Positions 46,089-57,664 of a DNA stretch of 64,000 nt are shown one piece after another. The stretch is from Penicillium oxalicum (Eukaryota; Ascomycota; Eurotiomycetes; Eurotiales; Aspergillaceae): NCBI RefSeq assembly GCF_001723175.1, contig NC_064655.1, positions 1,302,001 to 1,366,000 on the forward strand, written 5' to 3'. The notes below the pieces were generated by a model, which was given only the letters and a program-made list of their open reading frames with translations, ran no database searches and had not been told where the DNA came from. Position numbers and translations under genes: made by a program. The stretch's first letter is position 1. Each line of letters begins with the position of its first letter.

Positions 46089-47105
46089 TATTCGTACGGA
46101 CCGACGATGCAAGTTCGACTCGAATGCTGTAAAGCTGCTTGATTTGGAAACCTCAGGACTCAACGAGTTGGAAATAGAAACCAGTTGAAGAACGATAGAA
46201 GGTCCAAGCCAAAAAGTACTACGTACTTATAGACGGTATTCATTCACCTGACCCGATCCGCTCACTGCAGGATAAACCAACTTTAAGCTTTTTGCGCACA
46301 AGGCAGGCATTTTGCCGTGGAACTCGTAGAGGAATGTGCATTAACTAGACAGGATACAGTAGGACTACTAGATAGTAAGAGTCGGTATGTCCCCTTGATT
46401 AGGTACCAGACGTCATGACTCATGATTCCACCACGCACCTCAACCAAGGAATCTCCCGACAGAGTCGGTGTTTCGGAAAACGAGCCTGGAGCAATGGATT
46501 CTCGGGGAGTTTATTGGACATGTCTTGGGAGAAAAACAAAAGAAATGGAACGCGCCAGTTTGGAGGTTCTGCGCAGGTCGGACATGGTCGGTGTTTGGGG
46601 GACGCAAATAAGGCCGAGCTGAGGCGGGTCTTTGCGGGTTTTGTCGCACTTCGTCGGCTTTGGCAGTGTCGGAAGGGATTGAATTGTCCGAGATGTCGGG
46701 TATGATCCGATGTGGTTTCTCGGTAGATTCGGGTTTTTTTTTCTTCATTTGGTAATGAATTGAGAGGTGAAGAAGAAGGTATCATTATGTTGGTCACATT
46801 TCAAGTAGGAAATTGTGGGAAAATTATATACATACCTAGTCACTCCAAGGAAGCTGACTTGAATTCTAGAGAGAAGCCCCCATGGAAGTTGTATAACAGA
46901 CGACTCTCTAACTCTCTTTCATTCTGCGAACACTACACCTGCCTCGAAAGCTACGACTCCAGAGTAATTGAACATGCCAGGATCATAAAAAAAAAGAAAG
47001 AGGAATTGCATTAGCACTTTTTGAAACATTAACCTTCTCTGCTCAATTTTAAATCCGAGTAACATAATTCCATTTTTGCGACCTTTCACTTTGCTCGCCC
47101 AAAAC
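46089..47105. other. Intergenic region
   Basis: About 1 kb, with the DUF1772 promoter at the left and the 3' end of the fusion gene at the right. Overlapping short frames at 46415-46800 on both strands show no domain. Nothing else recognised. Confidence 0.55.
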
Positions 47106-49514
47106 TCAACACTTGACCGATGGGCGGTAGACTGACGAGTCGAGACTTTGGGTCGGGGCCTCAACATCTGGTTTGAACGCATTTTGGCTGTACCATTCCT
47201 GCACCGCGGCCTGGACATACTCGCGGAACTTCTCCAGTTCGCCCGGCGGCGCATAAGCTTCAACGATAATGCGAATGAGCTGGTCCGCATCCACCAAGCG
47301 TATGCCGCTGTCGCGGATGTCTTGTAGCTCTTCCGGAGTTGGGAATGTATAGTAGGCACTGGTTTCAGTGTCCTGGGGGGTTTTAGACAGCTGCTGGCCC
47401 CGGGAGATCTTGTCGACGGCGTCTCGTGCCATCTGCACCCCTATACCGTACACATCGGCCATGTAGCCAAGCATGGACTTGGAATAGTCAATGGGGTGCT
47501 TGCGGATTTCAATCACGTCGCCCGCGTCCCAGTTCTCGTCAATGTCGTGGAGAGAGTAGCCAAAGTGCGTTTCTCTATTTTTCATCGCGCGAACGGTGGT
47601 CATCACGCCGCGGTAGGCGGGTAGGGTTCCCGGGTGGAGGTTCAGGAGGCGTCGGGGTTGCGAGAAATATTGAATGATGTCAGTTTTGAATCTCTGGTAG
47701 CATCGAATCGAGAGACCAATGCTAATGTGGTGTTTGGCCAGTGAGTCAATGAAAGAGAGGTTGTTGATGTTGGGGACATCTTCAACCAAAATTCCGTACA
47801 TCTTTCGGATTTGATCAACTGTCTGGTGTGCTCCACCAGTGGAGACTGGTTTGTCCTGGAAGTATGGACGAACATACTGCTGCAGCAACTCTCGCTCAAA
47901 GAAGGCAAGCTCTCGAAGCTCGAATGGAGAGGCCGTCGCCTTTGCCCGGTGCTTGGGCAGATAAATGAAGGGGACATGGCCATCCGCGAGAATTTGCGGC
48001 ACCAACTTGCTGACCATCAGCTGAGAGAATAGATCCGATCCGCAGAAGATCGCCACATGCAATGATCGGGGAACCGGCTGTTTCGTCAGGGCGCAGGAGA
48101 TACGAGCCGCGTGCGCGGCAATTCGGTCGATGGCGCTCACGTAAAAGTGAGTGCCGCGAGTGAGCGAGCCGATGGCGTAGAGGCCCGGTGCTGCGCTCAG
48201 AGTGTCCAGATCAACGGCGATGCCACCGTGACGCTGAGCCTTGAACAGATTCTTCTTGAGTGCCGACTGGATTAAGGGAGCACTGATGTGATCGAGACCA
48301 CACTCCTGTCCCGTTGCTTCTACAACATGGTCAACCTCAATGATTCCGTCCGAGGTATCTGCGCGGAAGCGGCCACCCTCCCACTGGACTAGACTGCCCC
48401 GGACAACGCGTAGCTGGGAGCTTTGCATCATGTGGAGGATCTTTTTGGCATTCTGCACCGGCATTGCATGGCGGAATCTCATCCACATGGAGTAGAACTC
48501 CTTCATGAAAAGGTCCTGACTTGCTGGAGAGATAGACGCCCAATATCGCTCTATGACCGGTGCTGTGCCTCGAAGGACTGACTGCCATTGGACTTGACCT
48601 GTCTGTGCCGCATTGATATCATGTTCGAGCTGCTTGAGCGGTGACAGGTCATCGATCAGCCAACTCCAGTCACCATCAGTGGCCCGTGACAGCTCCACCA
48701 TCAGGGCTCGCATAATCTGAAGCAGGGCATCGTTGGGGTCGGATTCGACTTGTGCTGCAAGATCGTGGAGCACATAACGACGAGAGTACGGCTCATTTGG
48801 TCCTTGCACTTTTGGCAAGCAGCCACTGCGGGACATCAAAGTGATGGTCCCTCGGTGGCCATTCTCGTTGAGGAAAGTTGCTGCGTCGATTGCCGATAAC
48901 CGCGAGCCCACAATCAGAACCGGGGCATCGCTGGGGATCATCTTCAATTTGGACAGTGGCCATGGGCTCGGGTAGAAGCCACGAAGCCCGATAAGTTGAG
49001 AATTGATAGTCGCGGTGAAGTTGCCGAGGGCCAACACCGCAGATTGCGTGACAAGTCGGTTTCCACTTTCGACTTTGAGCTCGAATCTGCCGTCGTCCAA
49101 TCGCTCAATGTCGTGTACCTCTTCGTTGATAACATCAATGCCTAGCCCAATCTGTCGGGCTTGTTGGATGGCCTGAGACCAAGTGGCTTGCAGGTACTGC
49201 CCGTATTCCTCTCGCGAGGGAAAATCACCTCCTGTGAGAGTACTTCGCCATTGTGTGAAGTGTTTGGGCTTAGCCTGGTAGAGGCCCATGGTATCGGTGT
49301 GCATGTTGAGAATGGTGCCTTGACATGATGATGAATAGGCCAGCCCGGGACCGGCCAGGGCACTCTTCTCAAACACGACGATCTTGGAAAACAGGTTGCC
49401 TTCTTGGCCCTTCTCAATCAAGTGAAGGAGAATGGCAAGGGCACTCGCACCGCCACCAACAATTGCCACATCCGCCGTTTGACAAGTCTGAGATTGGGGT
49501 TCAATCGGTGCCAT
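47106..49514 (-). CDS. Fusion enzyme: FAD/NAD(P) N-monooxygenase-like module plus formyltransferase
   Basis: Single exon, 802 aa. Residues ~13-480 form a two-dinucleotide flavoprotein. The FAD motif is DVAIVGGGASALAI (G20-G22). A second nucleotide motif LIVGSRLSAIDAA (G203 onward) has Arg in place of the second Gly. VDHVVEATGQE (A400-T401-G402) resembles the ATG motif of N-hydroxylating monooxygenases. Residues ~484-740 form a formyltransferase module of the PurN/Fmt type. LLNLHPGTLPAYRG carries N625 and H627, and DENWDAGDVI carries D663. The 38-residue spacing from Asn to Asp equals that of E. coli PurN (106/108/144), so the formyl-transfer site looks intact. The combination suggests N-oxidation coupled to N-formylation of an amine; this is inference. 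It could instead be a catalytically diverged flavoprotein. The MFS gene lies upstream on the same strand. Confidence 0.85.
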   Translation of the reverse strand: MAPIEPQSQTCQTADVAIVGGGASALAILLHLIEKGQEGNLFSKIVVFEKSALAGPGLAYSSSCQGTILNMHTDTMGLYQAKPKHFTQWRSTLTGGDFPSREEYGQYLQATWSQAIQQARQIGLGIDVINEEVHDIERLDDGRFELKVESGNRLVTQSAVLALGNFTATINSQLIGLRGFYPSPWPLSKLKMIPSDAPVLIVGSRLSAIDAATFLNENGHRGTITLMSRSGCLPKVQGPNEPYSRRYVLHDLAAQVESDPNDALLQIMRALMVELSRATDGDWSWLIDDLSPLKQLEHDINAAQTGQVQWQSVLRGTAPVIERYWASISPASQDLFMKEFYSMWMRFRHAMPVQNAKKILHMMQSSQLRVVRGSLVQWEGGRFRADTSDGIIEVDHVVEATGQECGLDHISAPLIQSALKKNLFKAQRHGGIAVDLDTLSAAPGLYAIGSLTRGTHFYVSAIDRIAAHAARISCALTKQPVPRSLHVAIFCGSDLFSQLMVSKLVPQILADGHVPFIYLPKHRAKATASPFELRELAFFERELLQQYVRPYFQDKPVSTGGAHQTVDQIRKMYGILVEDVPNINNLSFIDSLAKHHISIGLSIRCYQRFKTDIIQYFSQPRRLLNLHPGTLPAYRGVMTTVRAMKNRETHFGYSLHDIDENWDAGDVIEIRKHPIDYSKSMLGYMADVYGIGVQMARDAVDKISRGQQLSKTPQDTETSAYYTFPTPEELQDIRDSGIRLVDADQLIRIIVEAYAPPGELEKFREYVQAAVQEWYSQNAFKPDVEAPTQSLDSSVYRPSVKC

Positions 49515-52172
49515 TGTGGCTAGAAAGTATGCTCACCCGATGGCCTGGGTTGTAATTTGAGTGAATAGAACAAAAGTCTCTCGACTCGGGCTTCTTTTTA
49601 TATTCATTAGCCAGAAGAAATTGAAGCTCAAGACGAAAATAGAGCACCCCCTCTTATGACGCGGCCAAAACACTCCAGATCAGCACGATTCCTCGTTGGT
49701 CTGACCAGTTTTTGCAGATCTCGATATTTAGCCAGATGCAAAATGATCCTAGCATCTCCAAATCTCTCACGCAGATGTACTTCTCAGATCATTGGAAGAA
49801 GGCCATCTCCTCCAGTGGCGCCAGGATGTCCAGCTCTGACACCATGTAGAATAAAAATTCGAATTCAATTATTATACCTCCAATAGGCAAGAATCTCGAT
49901 CGTCCCCTGCCTCCTATACGCTGTGGGCCGATGCAATGCAGCACATCAAAATTCCGGGCGAAAGGAAGGAAGATCTTTCAAGGTCCTTCAGCAAGATGCC
50001 TTCCAGGCTTGTATGCAGCGCAATACAAGTTTGGCAATTGGAGTGTTTCGGCTGGGTGAACTAGTTCCAAAGAAAGAAAATGTGGAGGTTCACGAATCGA
50101 AACAATTATCACATGCATCAAATTACATCATCCAGCCCTGTAAAAAGGTACCCTGGATCCACATAGGATAGCAGTACCAATGGATCGATCTCTTGAAATA
50201 ATACCAGATCAAGGCCACTGTTACGCTTCACCATAAATTTCTGGGGCTAGCGTGTTTGAAATTCTCTTCATCAGGAGATTATCAATATTTCAGTCGTTTG
50301 CCCGTTTTTTTTTTCGCTTGTTGGACATCCAAAGCTCAAGTTAACTTACTTCAAGCGCCAACAGTATCAAACTTGTCCTCGATATTAAAAACAATAGCCC
50401 CAGAGGAGTAATCGTCAAGAAAGTCCGAAAAACAGAAAAACAGAAAAATCAAACAAATAAAAGCCAACTGTCCAGTCATAACCATCTCACCTTAAGAACC
50501 ACACCCATGGCCCTATTCTGGGAAGTCTCCCCTCTCACTCTAATTGTGGAAATCTTCTCACCTTTGCCTGACATATCAAACAGCGATGGTATTGATGAAG
50601 AAGATCTGCACCGAAACGCCGAGCAAGGTGAGATGATCCTACCTCAGCAATTACCTGGAGTAGACAACGAACGTCGATCTCTCAAAAAATAGAAACAAAG
50701 AAAACAATGACCTCCACCAGCCAGAACATCCGTGCCAGGATCCTGACTCGCGATGAGGTCCACCAGCCTAATAACCCAAGCCATCATATTGAGTCCGCTT
50801 GTCAGAAAGGCTCGAGACCTGGACCAGGATCTCGTCTAATGCAGATGAATACTAGGTCAAGTTAGACCTTCTATTGTCCATAGGCTAATGTCTGGCAGTG
50901 GAACGTGCTTGTGGGTCCGCTTCCTTTAGTAGATTTAGCGGCGTCGAATACGACACTACTCGCGTAGCCCTGCCTAATCTGAGCACGGACATGAGCCCCG
51001 GGAATACGAGGAACGTTGGAGTCGAGTCGGGTGCATTTAAAAAATACGATTCTAGTCTTTTTGTTCATTCATGAGCTTTATTATGGCATCAAAAGCATTT
51101 TCGTTTGTCATACATATTGGCAATGTGCAGAGTTTTCCCATGTCTAGACCTTCTTGGAAAACTGCCTATTGGCCAGAAATTGCAATTCGTGGACGAGACA
51201 ATGCATCTATAGGTATTTTGTTCTATTTCTAGAGAGCCGGCATAGTCACAGCCCTAGTCATGATACGACGGTGGATCTAGACATTGGTCCCATTTTTTTA
51301 TAGAGTAGTGATCCTCGAAACGTTTTGGCAAAGTTGATGCTACGTGTAGCTTTATGAACGCTTCAAGGAGAGCGATTCTACGCCGTTTCAACAGATCTCG
51401 GACATGTCCAGTCCTCCACACAGGTATGTCCTCTAGCCATTCGTAGTGGGCCGCAACTTTTCCATATCTGAGTGATCAAGGTTGGCAATGCTGAGCGCCC
51501 AATAAAAAATAGGAAAGAGTTGCATCCAATGAGGCCCCAACTCTCAGCAACAAAGTAAGATGACGGGAAAAAAACAAGAAAAAGAATAAAGAGAAAAGTA
51601 AAAAGAGTGAGAGCAGCTCAACCCCATTGCCGGTGGCGTTCTAGGCAACCGCAAGTCTACTTGGAAAGATTCATGACTCGAAAATTTGCCAAGGCTGCAG
51701 CAGGGGGAAAGAGAGAATGACAAGGTTTGATATCCGTTTCTAGCCACGGATTATTGATCATCAAGTGTGCTACAAGTAGCCCCAAAGGTACATCCAAACT
51801 GTCGCAGCGGACCTTTCGAGGCTCGAATATATCAATTCATTGTCTGACTCCCTGTTCGAATTAGTAAGGCAGTAAAATATATACATTCTCGAGGGCACAC
51901 AGAGTGAAGGCCAGCCTCGACTTGAATCGACGGGCTTCTGCGATGCCTAGAAGTCCCATAATCTTGGTTGGCCCTACTACTGAAAACTTTTCTCCCCGTG
52001 CAAAGTGAACCTGTCAGAGCACGAAGCGGGAGCGGAGAAAACAAAAACAAAAAGAAAAAATTCGCATCCCGCCAGCCTCTCGACCAGCGGTTGCGATGGG
52101 CCTGACCACACGGCCACGTGTGTCCAAAAGGAACCCTCGTGGAGCCATGCAGAGGGGTCAGGGTGGATGCCC
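49515..52172. other. AT-rich intergenic region
   Basis: About 2.66 kb between the fusion gene start and the MFS gene 3' end. AT-rich in the middle (50.2-51.8 kb). Only short frames, such as a 61-codon plus frame at 50507-50692, none with a domain. No gene called. Confidence 0.55.
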
Positions 52173-53435
52173 TCACACCTTGACCTTCATGCTCTTTCCA
52201 GTCTTCAAATATCGTGCAAGAACAAGGATGGCAGCGCCCAGCGCAAACGACAGCCCGCCCCAGATCTGCGCGCCAATGTAACCATGCGCCTTCGCTATGA
52301 GAGCGCCGCCCAGTGGAGGGCCCGTCAAGCAAGCCAAGCTTACTACCGTAAATCCCATGCCAATGCGGATTCCCGTCTTACTCAAGTCCGAGGTCAAGCT
52401 GGATAGGGTTGAAGGCCAGAGACCTTGGACGCCATTGGAAAAAATACCATACAAGATGGCAAAGGCGTAGAGCCCCCCTGTCGAGTGGACTGCCGCCCAG
52501 CAGAACATCATCAGACTGGCTCCCAGGCTCAACGGAATGATCGTGTTGAGTGGACCAAAGTAACGATCGGCCAGGTAAGCGGGAATCAGACGGCCGAACA
52601 CGCCAGCGCCGTTGGTCACAATGATCAGATTGGTAGAATCCGAATAGGTCAGACCAATGTTCGTGCGTCCAAAGGCCCCCACGTAGTAAAAGGCGAAATA
52701 GAGACCCCAGAAGTTGAGAAACATGCCAAGAATGAAGAGGACGTAGGTGGGTTCTTTGAAGGAGATCCAGTCCACCAAAGGTCCCGATCGACGCGGGGGC
52801 AATCGCGGCCGCAGCAACAAGACGGCGGGAACGCTTGCCGCCAACATAACAAATCCCAGCACGCGAATCGTCCACGCCAATCCGATCGCAGGTATGAGGC
52901 ATTTTACCAGCCCGGGGAACAGCATGCCTCCGGTGCTACTCCCCACCAGGCAGAAAGCCAAGGCAAAGACCCGCCGGCTGGAAAAATAGGTGGCCACCAG
53001 CCCCATCACGGGGCAGAACTGCAGGCCACTTCCCAAGCCGGTGCAGACTCCCTGCGCGAGGAGGATCTGCCAGTAACGAGTGGCGAGGGAGGTCATGAAG
53101 ACCCCCAGTAGCTGGAGCAACACCCCAATGTAGAAAGTCTGGCGGAAAAGACCAGCATCCAATGCGCGGCCTGAAAAGGTCCCCACAAAGAAGATGAGAA
53201 AGACTTGCAACGATCCGACCCAAGAGATTGCCGAGGAAGAGACGCCCAGGTTGGATTGATAGTATGCTTGGAAAACACCAAAGCTCGCGATGTATCCCCA
53301 AGTATTGAACGCCACCAGGTGGCCCATCACGGCCTGTGTCCATGCAGTTAATCCCCCATCTGGAGGGTCGGGCACCGCCGCTGACGATGCTTCCATCGTC
53401 TCGGGGATTTCCGATTCCGATTCTTTCTGGGCCAT
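52173..53435 (-). CDS. MFS transporter, monocarboxylate porter-like
   Basis: Plasma-membrane transporter of the fungal MCT-like family (organic acids, siderophore precursors or metabolite export). Single exon, 420 aa from the Met of MAQKESESEIPE. That start was chosen because the frame continues upstream without a conserved sequence, and this Met precedes the typical PPDGGLTAWTQAVMGHLV opening. Twelve membrane segments can be traced. They include AYYQSNLGVSSSAISWVGSL, the cytosolic loop of charged residues RPRLPPRRSGPLVDW in the middle, and NGAGVFGRLIPAYLADRYFG in the second half, the MFS loop-8/9 motif. The C-terminus KTGKSMKVKV is basic. A perfect 32-bp palindrome lies 227 bp upstream of the start. 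Confidence 0.92.
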   Translation of the reverse strand: MAQKESESEIPETMEASSAAVPDPPDGGLTAWTQAVMGHLVAFNTWGYIASFGVFQAYYQSNLGVSSSAISWVGSLQVFLIFFVGTFSGRALDAGLFRQTFYIGVLLQLLGVFMTSLATRYWQILLAQGVCTGLGSGLQFCPVMGLVATYFSSRRVFALAFCLVGSSTGGMLFPGLVKCLIPAIGLAWTIRVLGFVMLAASVPAVLLLRPRLPPRRSGPLVDWISFKEPTYVLFILGMFLNFWGLYFAFYYVGAFGRTNIGLTYSDSTNLIIVTNGAGVFGRLIPAYLADRYFGPLNTIIPLSLGASLMMFCWAAVHSTGGLYAFAILYGIFSNGVQGLWPSTLSSLTSDLSKTGIRIGMGFTVVSLACLTGPPLGGALIAKAHGYIGAQIWGGLSFALGAAILVLARYLKTGKSMKVKV

Positions 53436-55288
53436 TGAGGGCGATGCGGGATACTTGCTTTGGGGGGGGGAGGGGTCTCCAAGAAATGCAGACAAACGAG
53501 GGGGCCAGGCGTGGAAACGATGCGCTGATGGAGAAAAATGAATGGAGGGAAGACGCGTTGGAATGTGTCTGTGTTCTTGTGGGAAGAAGGGTTTTCCTCG
53601 TTTGCGGGAGGCTGAACTCCGGATTTCGAATCCTTGCCCCGTTCTTTGGACAGTTGTGATCATGCAAAGTCCACCGGCCGGTGGACTTTGCATCCGAGCA
53701 AAAAGTGGTCGATCGCTGCCCCTGGACCCTGTAGGGCGTAGGCAGAGAGATGCCAAGCCCTCGGAGGGTCCCGCGCGGTGGGGATTCTCGCTCCGGGCCG
53801 CTGGACGTTTCCTTGAATTTTGATCCGCGTCCAAAGGCCCATACACACTCACTCCACTTGAGACACTAGCGAAAGGGTGAGATTTCATGTTGCATGGTGC
53901 ATGACCAACCACAGTTTTGTCCAGGGCACGCAATCCACATTGTATTTGAGACTGGCTCCAAACCGCCCCATGGGTCATCAAATCTCTGCAGAGCTACCGA
54001 CTGTCATCCCCCACTCAGTCCTGCAGAGTCATAGGGTGAACCCCGAATGCAGGTCCATTATGCAAGCGGATGCGTCCATTGCATCTGAAGGATCCGCCCC
54101 CATGACCCAAATGAGGCAGGTCAGCGGTGTATTTACTGGCCTGTGTGCGATCGGAGGTCTACAGAATATCGAAAGCAGAGGTGAAGGGTCTGCAACATGC
54201 ACGGATCGTGCCATTCAGCTCTTTGCTTCGGGAGCAAATTAACAACGCCAACAAGTGGAGCTCGTCTCGGTTAGGTATTGCAAGGCATGCTTCAAAAATG
54301 AGAGAATTGGCCTACCATCTCTTGAAAGGGGGATCATGGACCCAGGTAAGCTGACAAGTTGTGGAAGGATCGTCGGCCGGTGTTTTTGTCGCTACTCGGC
54401 GGTTAGTCTTTTTTTTTCTCTTGACGAATCTTGGGTTCGTTTCACCGGTCCACAAAAGATCTACATCGCTGTGCAGGGAGACTCTGTCGTACTTACGAAG
54501 AAGAAATCGCCAATGTGTCGATTCCAAGGTTGGTGCTGGCACTCACGAACACACTTCCTATCACGTGCATGGGGTATGGATGGATTCCGTGACTCTGGAG
54601 AGCAACTCGTACGAATTGTATGAGGAGCTTCCCTGCTGTTTGCACCATCTTGTTGAACATGAATGCCTTACCATATTGATGACGCCATTCAATCAAGGGC
54701 TTTTTCTGACAAATTTCTGACTGTCCGGTCCAAAATCTGGCTGGCGTTGCATCGAGTTCTCTCAGAGTGGTCTGGGCATGCTGCTGCCCCTCCACGTTCC
54801 GTCTTGGCAGTCCCGCCTTGGTCATCACGACTATTTTCGTCCATCTTCATCAGCGGTGGCGTAACATTCGATGGAGAAGACGCCAGGTGGAGTTATGCTC
54901 ACGCCATTTTACGAGCTTCGTAAAAGCGGGTCCCGAGGAGCTCATGTCGGGTCTGAGCATTGGTTGGGCTCTGCCATGAGTGATTTGCAGAAGCCAACAA
55001 GACATAACCCCACCCGCTTCGTGAGCTTGGTGGGAGCCCCATCTGAGCTGAAGTCTGATTCGGACTGATCAAATACAATTTTCGCTTGCTCGGGAAATCT
55101 TTCAAATCAAGTGGATTCATGGATCGTTTCATCTATGGCACATCGAAAGCAAGAAAAGCTTATCATTGACGGTTCTGTCTTTTCGCACAAAGGAAGTGAT
55201 CACGCCTGATGGGTGTTCGCCAAGAAGCAGCATGCGAGTAGTGCTTCCCACTCAGTCTCTCTGGTTACCGAGGACATATGCACGCAGC
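53436..55288. other. Intergenic region upstream of the MFS gene
   Basis: About 1.85 kb; it contains the MFS promoter and the palindrome at 53662-53693, and ends at the 3' end of the sedolisin gene. Frames at 53877-54242 and 54255-54720 have no domain. No other gene seen. Confidence 0.55.
53662..53693. promoter_or_regulatory. Perfect 32-bp palindrome in the MFS upstream region
   Basis: The left half is ATGCAAAGTCCACCGG and the right half (from 53678) is its exact reverse complement, with no spacer. The centre reads CCGGCCGG, so it contains CGG and CCG triplets in the arrangement contacted by Zn2Cys6 dimers. A perfect 32-bp palindrome is very unlikely by chance. It may be an operator, or a hairpin if it falls in the leader; both are inference. 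Confidence 0.6.
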
Positions 55289-57664
55289 CTAAGGCAGAGA
55301 CAAGAACAGCTTCTTCATCTTGGGATAGTCTGGGGTTCCGAGTCCAGTGGCGGGGTCCCAGCCTTCGATGGCGGCAAATCCGTAGGTGCCACACCCCGCG
55401 TTGGTCCCGTTCTTGATGTCGTGGAGAACATGAGGATGCTCATACAGAACTGGGTTGACGAAACCGACTGGACCCTTGCCAATCGCAAGACGCTCCTCGT
55501 TGATCTAGGAATGTAGGATGAGTGAGGGGGATCTAAGGACGAAGCAGAAGAAAAAAAGAAGGCGTATCACGTGGAAGACATACCAGGTTGAGAACCGAAG
55601 CGAACAGGGGCGAGGCAAGACTGGCGCCATAGTAGTGGAGGGCGGCCCCATTAGTATAAGCGGGAAATCGAGCGCCGTTGGCCGCAACGTCGGGATAGGC
55701 ACGACCGATACGGTTGTACAGTCCCTTGGTGGTGTTGAGATCGACCTCGAACTCAGAATAGTAGGGGTAGTCCAACTTGGACTTCTTGAAATACTTCTCA
55801 ATCGTGCGCTTCTGGTACTCCGGTTGGGGGAAGTAGTTGGAGAATCCGCCCGAACTGCTAAAGTTGGTTGCGGTGCCACCAAGATTGACGTGCATCACGC
55901 TCTCGGCGTCGTCAACGGACTGGTCGGGATACAACATGGTACCGCCCACAGAGGTCACGTAAGGGCAGTTTGATGGATACTGCGGATTGAAGATCTTTTG
56001 CTCGGGACCCAAGCAGCCATTGGCACTGCCGTCTCCGGCAAAGGAGGCGACACCGTAGTCACCAGAAGCAAAGAGGATGGAGTGACCCTGCAGGCCGAGT
56101 TTCATGAATTCATTGCATTGACGCTTGGTGTAGTTGGGGGGCAGGTCAGCCTCAGCCTGACCATAGGAAGCACTGATGACGTTTGTGGGCTTGTAAACAC
56201 CGCATTGCAGTTTGCCTGTTGGAGAATAGTTAGCAATCGATTTGAGTAATCTCTTATCTCCGCTCCGGAGGGCTTTACCCTTATAACCACCTGGCCGGTT
56301 GTCGGGGTAGACTGGATCAATTTTGGGGTCGTTGCCGGTTTCTCCATATGCGCTGTAGGTGCAGTATGACTAATTTGAATCAGCATTATTGAATCGAAGG
56401 CTCAGTGCGGCGGTACTCACGCCATCGAGCGCATCCAGGAAAGTGTTGAACAGGTTGGTGGTAGCAACCTCCTCCGGCTCATAGAGCTGGTCGTCGACTT
56501 GGTAGAGAGTGACAGTCTGAGGATAGATGAGGGCAGTACTTGAGAGACGAATGGTGAGCTGGTAGCCAATCTCCATGTTTCACACTCAAGGTGGTCACTC
56601 ACGCCAAGTCAATATCAATGTCCGACTCTCCCGCATTGAGTGAGCTACTAGGAGGCACCGAGAAGTTGGCTCCGTCAATCAATGCAGGGATGGGGTAGGT
56701 ACCCTGAGGCACCCACGGAGCATACTGCTTGTAGAACAGATCCAGGTCGGCCTTGGCAAAGTAGTCACCCTGCTCATATAGACCCAAGGAGTTCTGCTTG
56801 TTGGCCTTGCTCGCATCGGGGATCTTGTAGAGTGCTTTGATGCAAGCAGGAGTCATGTTTTGTCCGCAACTCTGCAGGTTCGGAGGGAGATTCTTTGCCT
56901 TGTCCGAGATCTGGACATCGTGGGCCTCGGATGCGATTGAAGCCGCATTGGGCTTGGATTTGCCCAACTGGGAAGCCCGCTTAGCCTTCTGATGTTTCTT
57001 CAGCACCGGAGTGAGCTTGACCCCCGGAGTGACATAATCGACGTGATCCCGAAGATGCTCAGGCAGATGGTATCTGAATCAGAGATTAGAAAGGAGGGAA
57101 GTCGAATAATAGATTCAAGACAGAGCCTCACTGGTCACAACCAATCTTGGTGCTCTCACTGCTCATGTGGTTGTGCTCATAGAACTCCGTCATAAAGAGC
57201 TTCTCCGCCTCGTGGGCATAGGCATCGAATGCGAGCCAGCCCTTGTTGTCGGAGTGGACGATGCGGGACCGATCAATTCCAGCAGCGTGGAGCCAATCTC
57301 GGACAGCGTCGACGGCCTCTGCCGATGGAGCAAAGGCATCGTGGACCTCTTCGGCCGTCCAGTACTTACCATACTTCTCGGAGCTTGGGTGGGACCTTGA
57401 TTATAGGGTTAAATCGGCACCAGAGCTCACAGTTCTCCAACAATGTACATACACTTCCATCAAGTAGTCATAACCCTTGTCCAAGTTGTTCTGGGAGAGT
57501 CCAATGCGAACGGGTAACACGGAATCCCTCTCGACACGACTGCCCTTGACCCAGTCACGGGCAGCCTGGTCTCGCTTTTCGTGCAAGACATGCTTGATAG
57601 GCGCCGGTACGGCCTCGGAGAGGGTGGCAATTGCCAATGCAAGATACACCTGTCGCAGCAACAT
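55289..57664 (-). CDS. Secreted sedolisin-family serine-carboxyl peptidase (S53)
   Basis: Acid-active tripeptidyl-peptidase or endopeptidase of the S53 family, expected to be secreted. Seven exons (minus): 57664-57453, 57395-57132, 57073-56603, 56538-56421, 56369-56279, 56215-55584, 55504-55289. All phases agree; 667 aa. Residues ~1-18 are a signal peptide (MLLRQVYLALAIATLSEA). A pro-domain of about 170 residues carries LDKGYDYLMEVSHPSSEKYG. The catalytic domain follows, with TFLDALDGSYCTYSAYGETG, LFASGDYGVAS (family Asp) and YGASLASPLF (Ser584, the nucleophile in the GxSxxSP element). GTYGFAAIEGWDPATGLGTP closes the calcium-binding end. It is one of two acid protease genes in the window; pH- or nitrogen-responsive regulation is plausible but not shown. 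Confidence 0.93.

Noticed and set aside
52173..53981. 602-codon reading of the MFS gene
   Set aside because: The extra 182 N-terminal codons have no transporter character and span the 32-bp palindrome; the Met at 53435 precedes the conserved opening.
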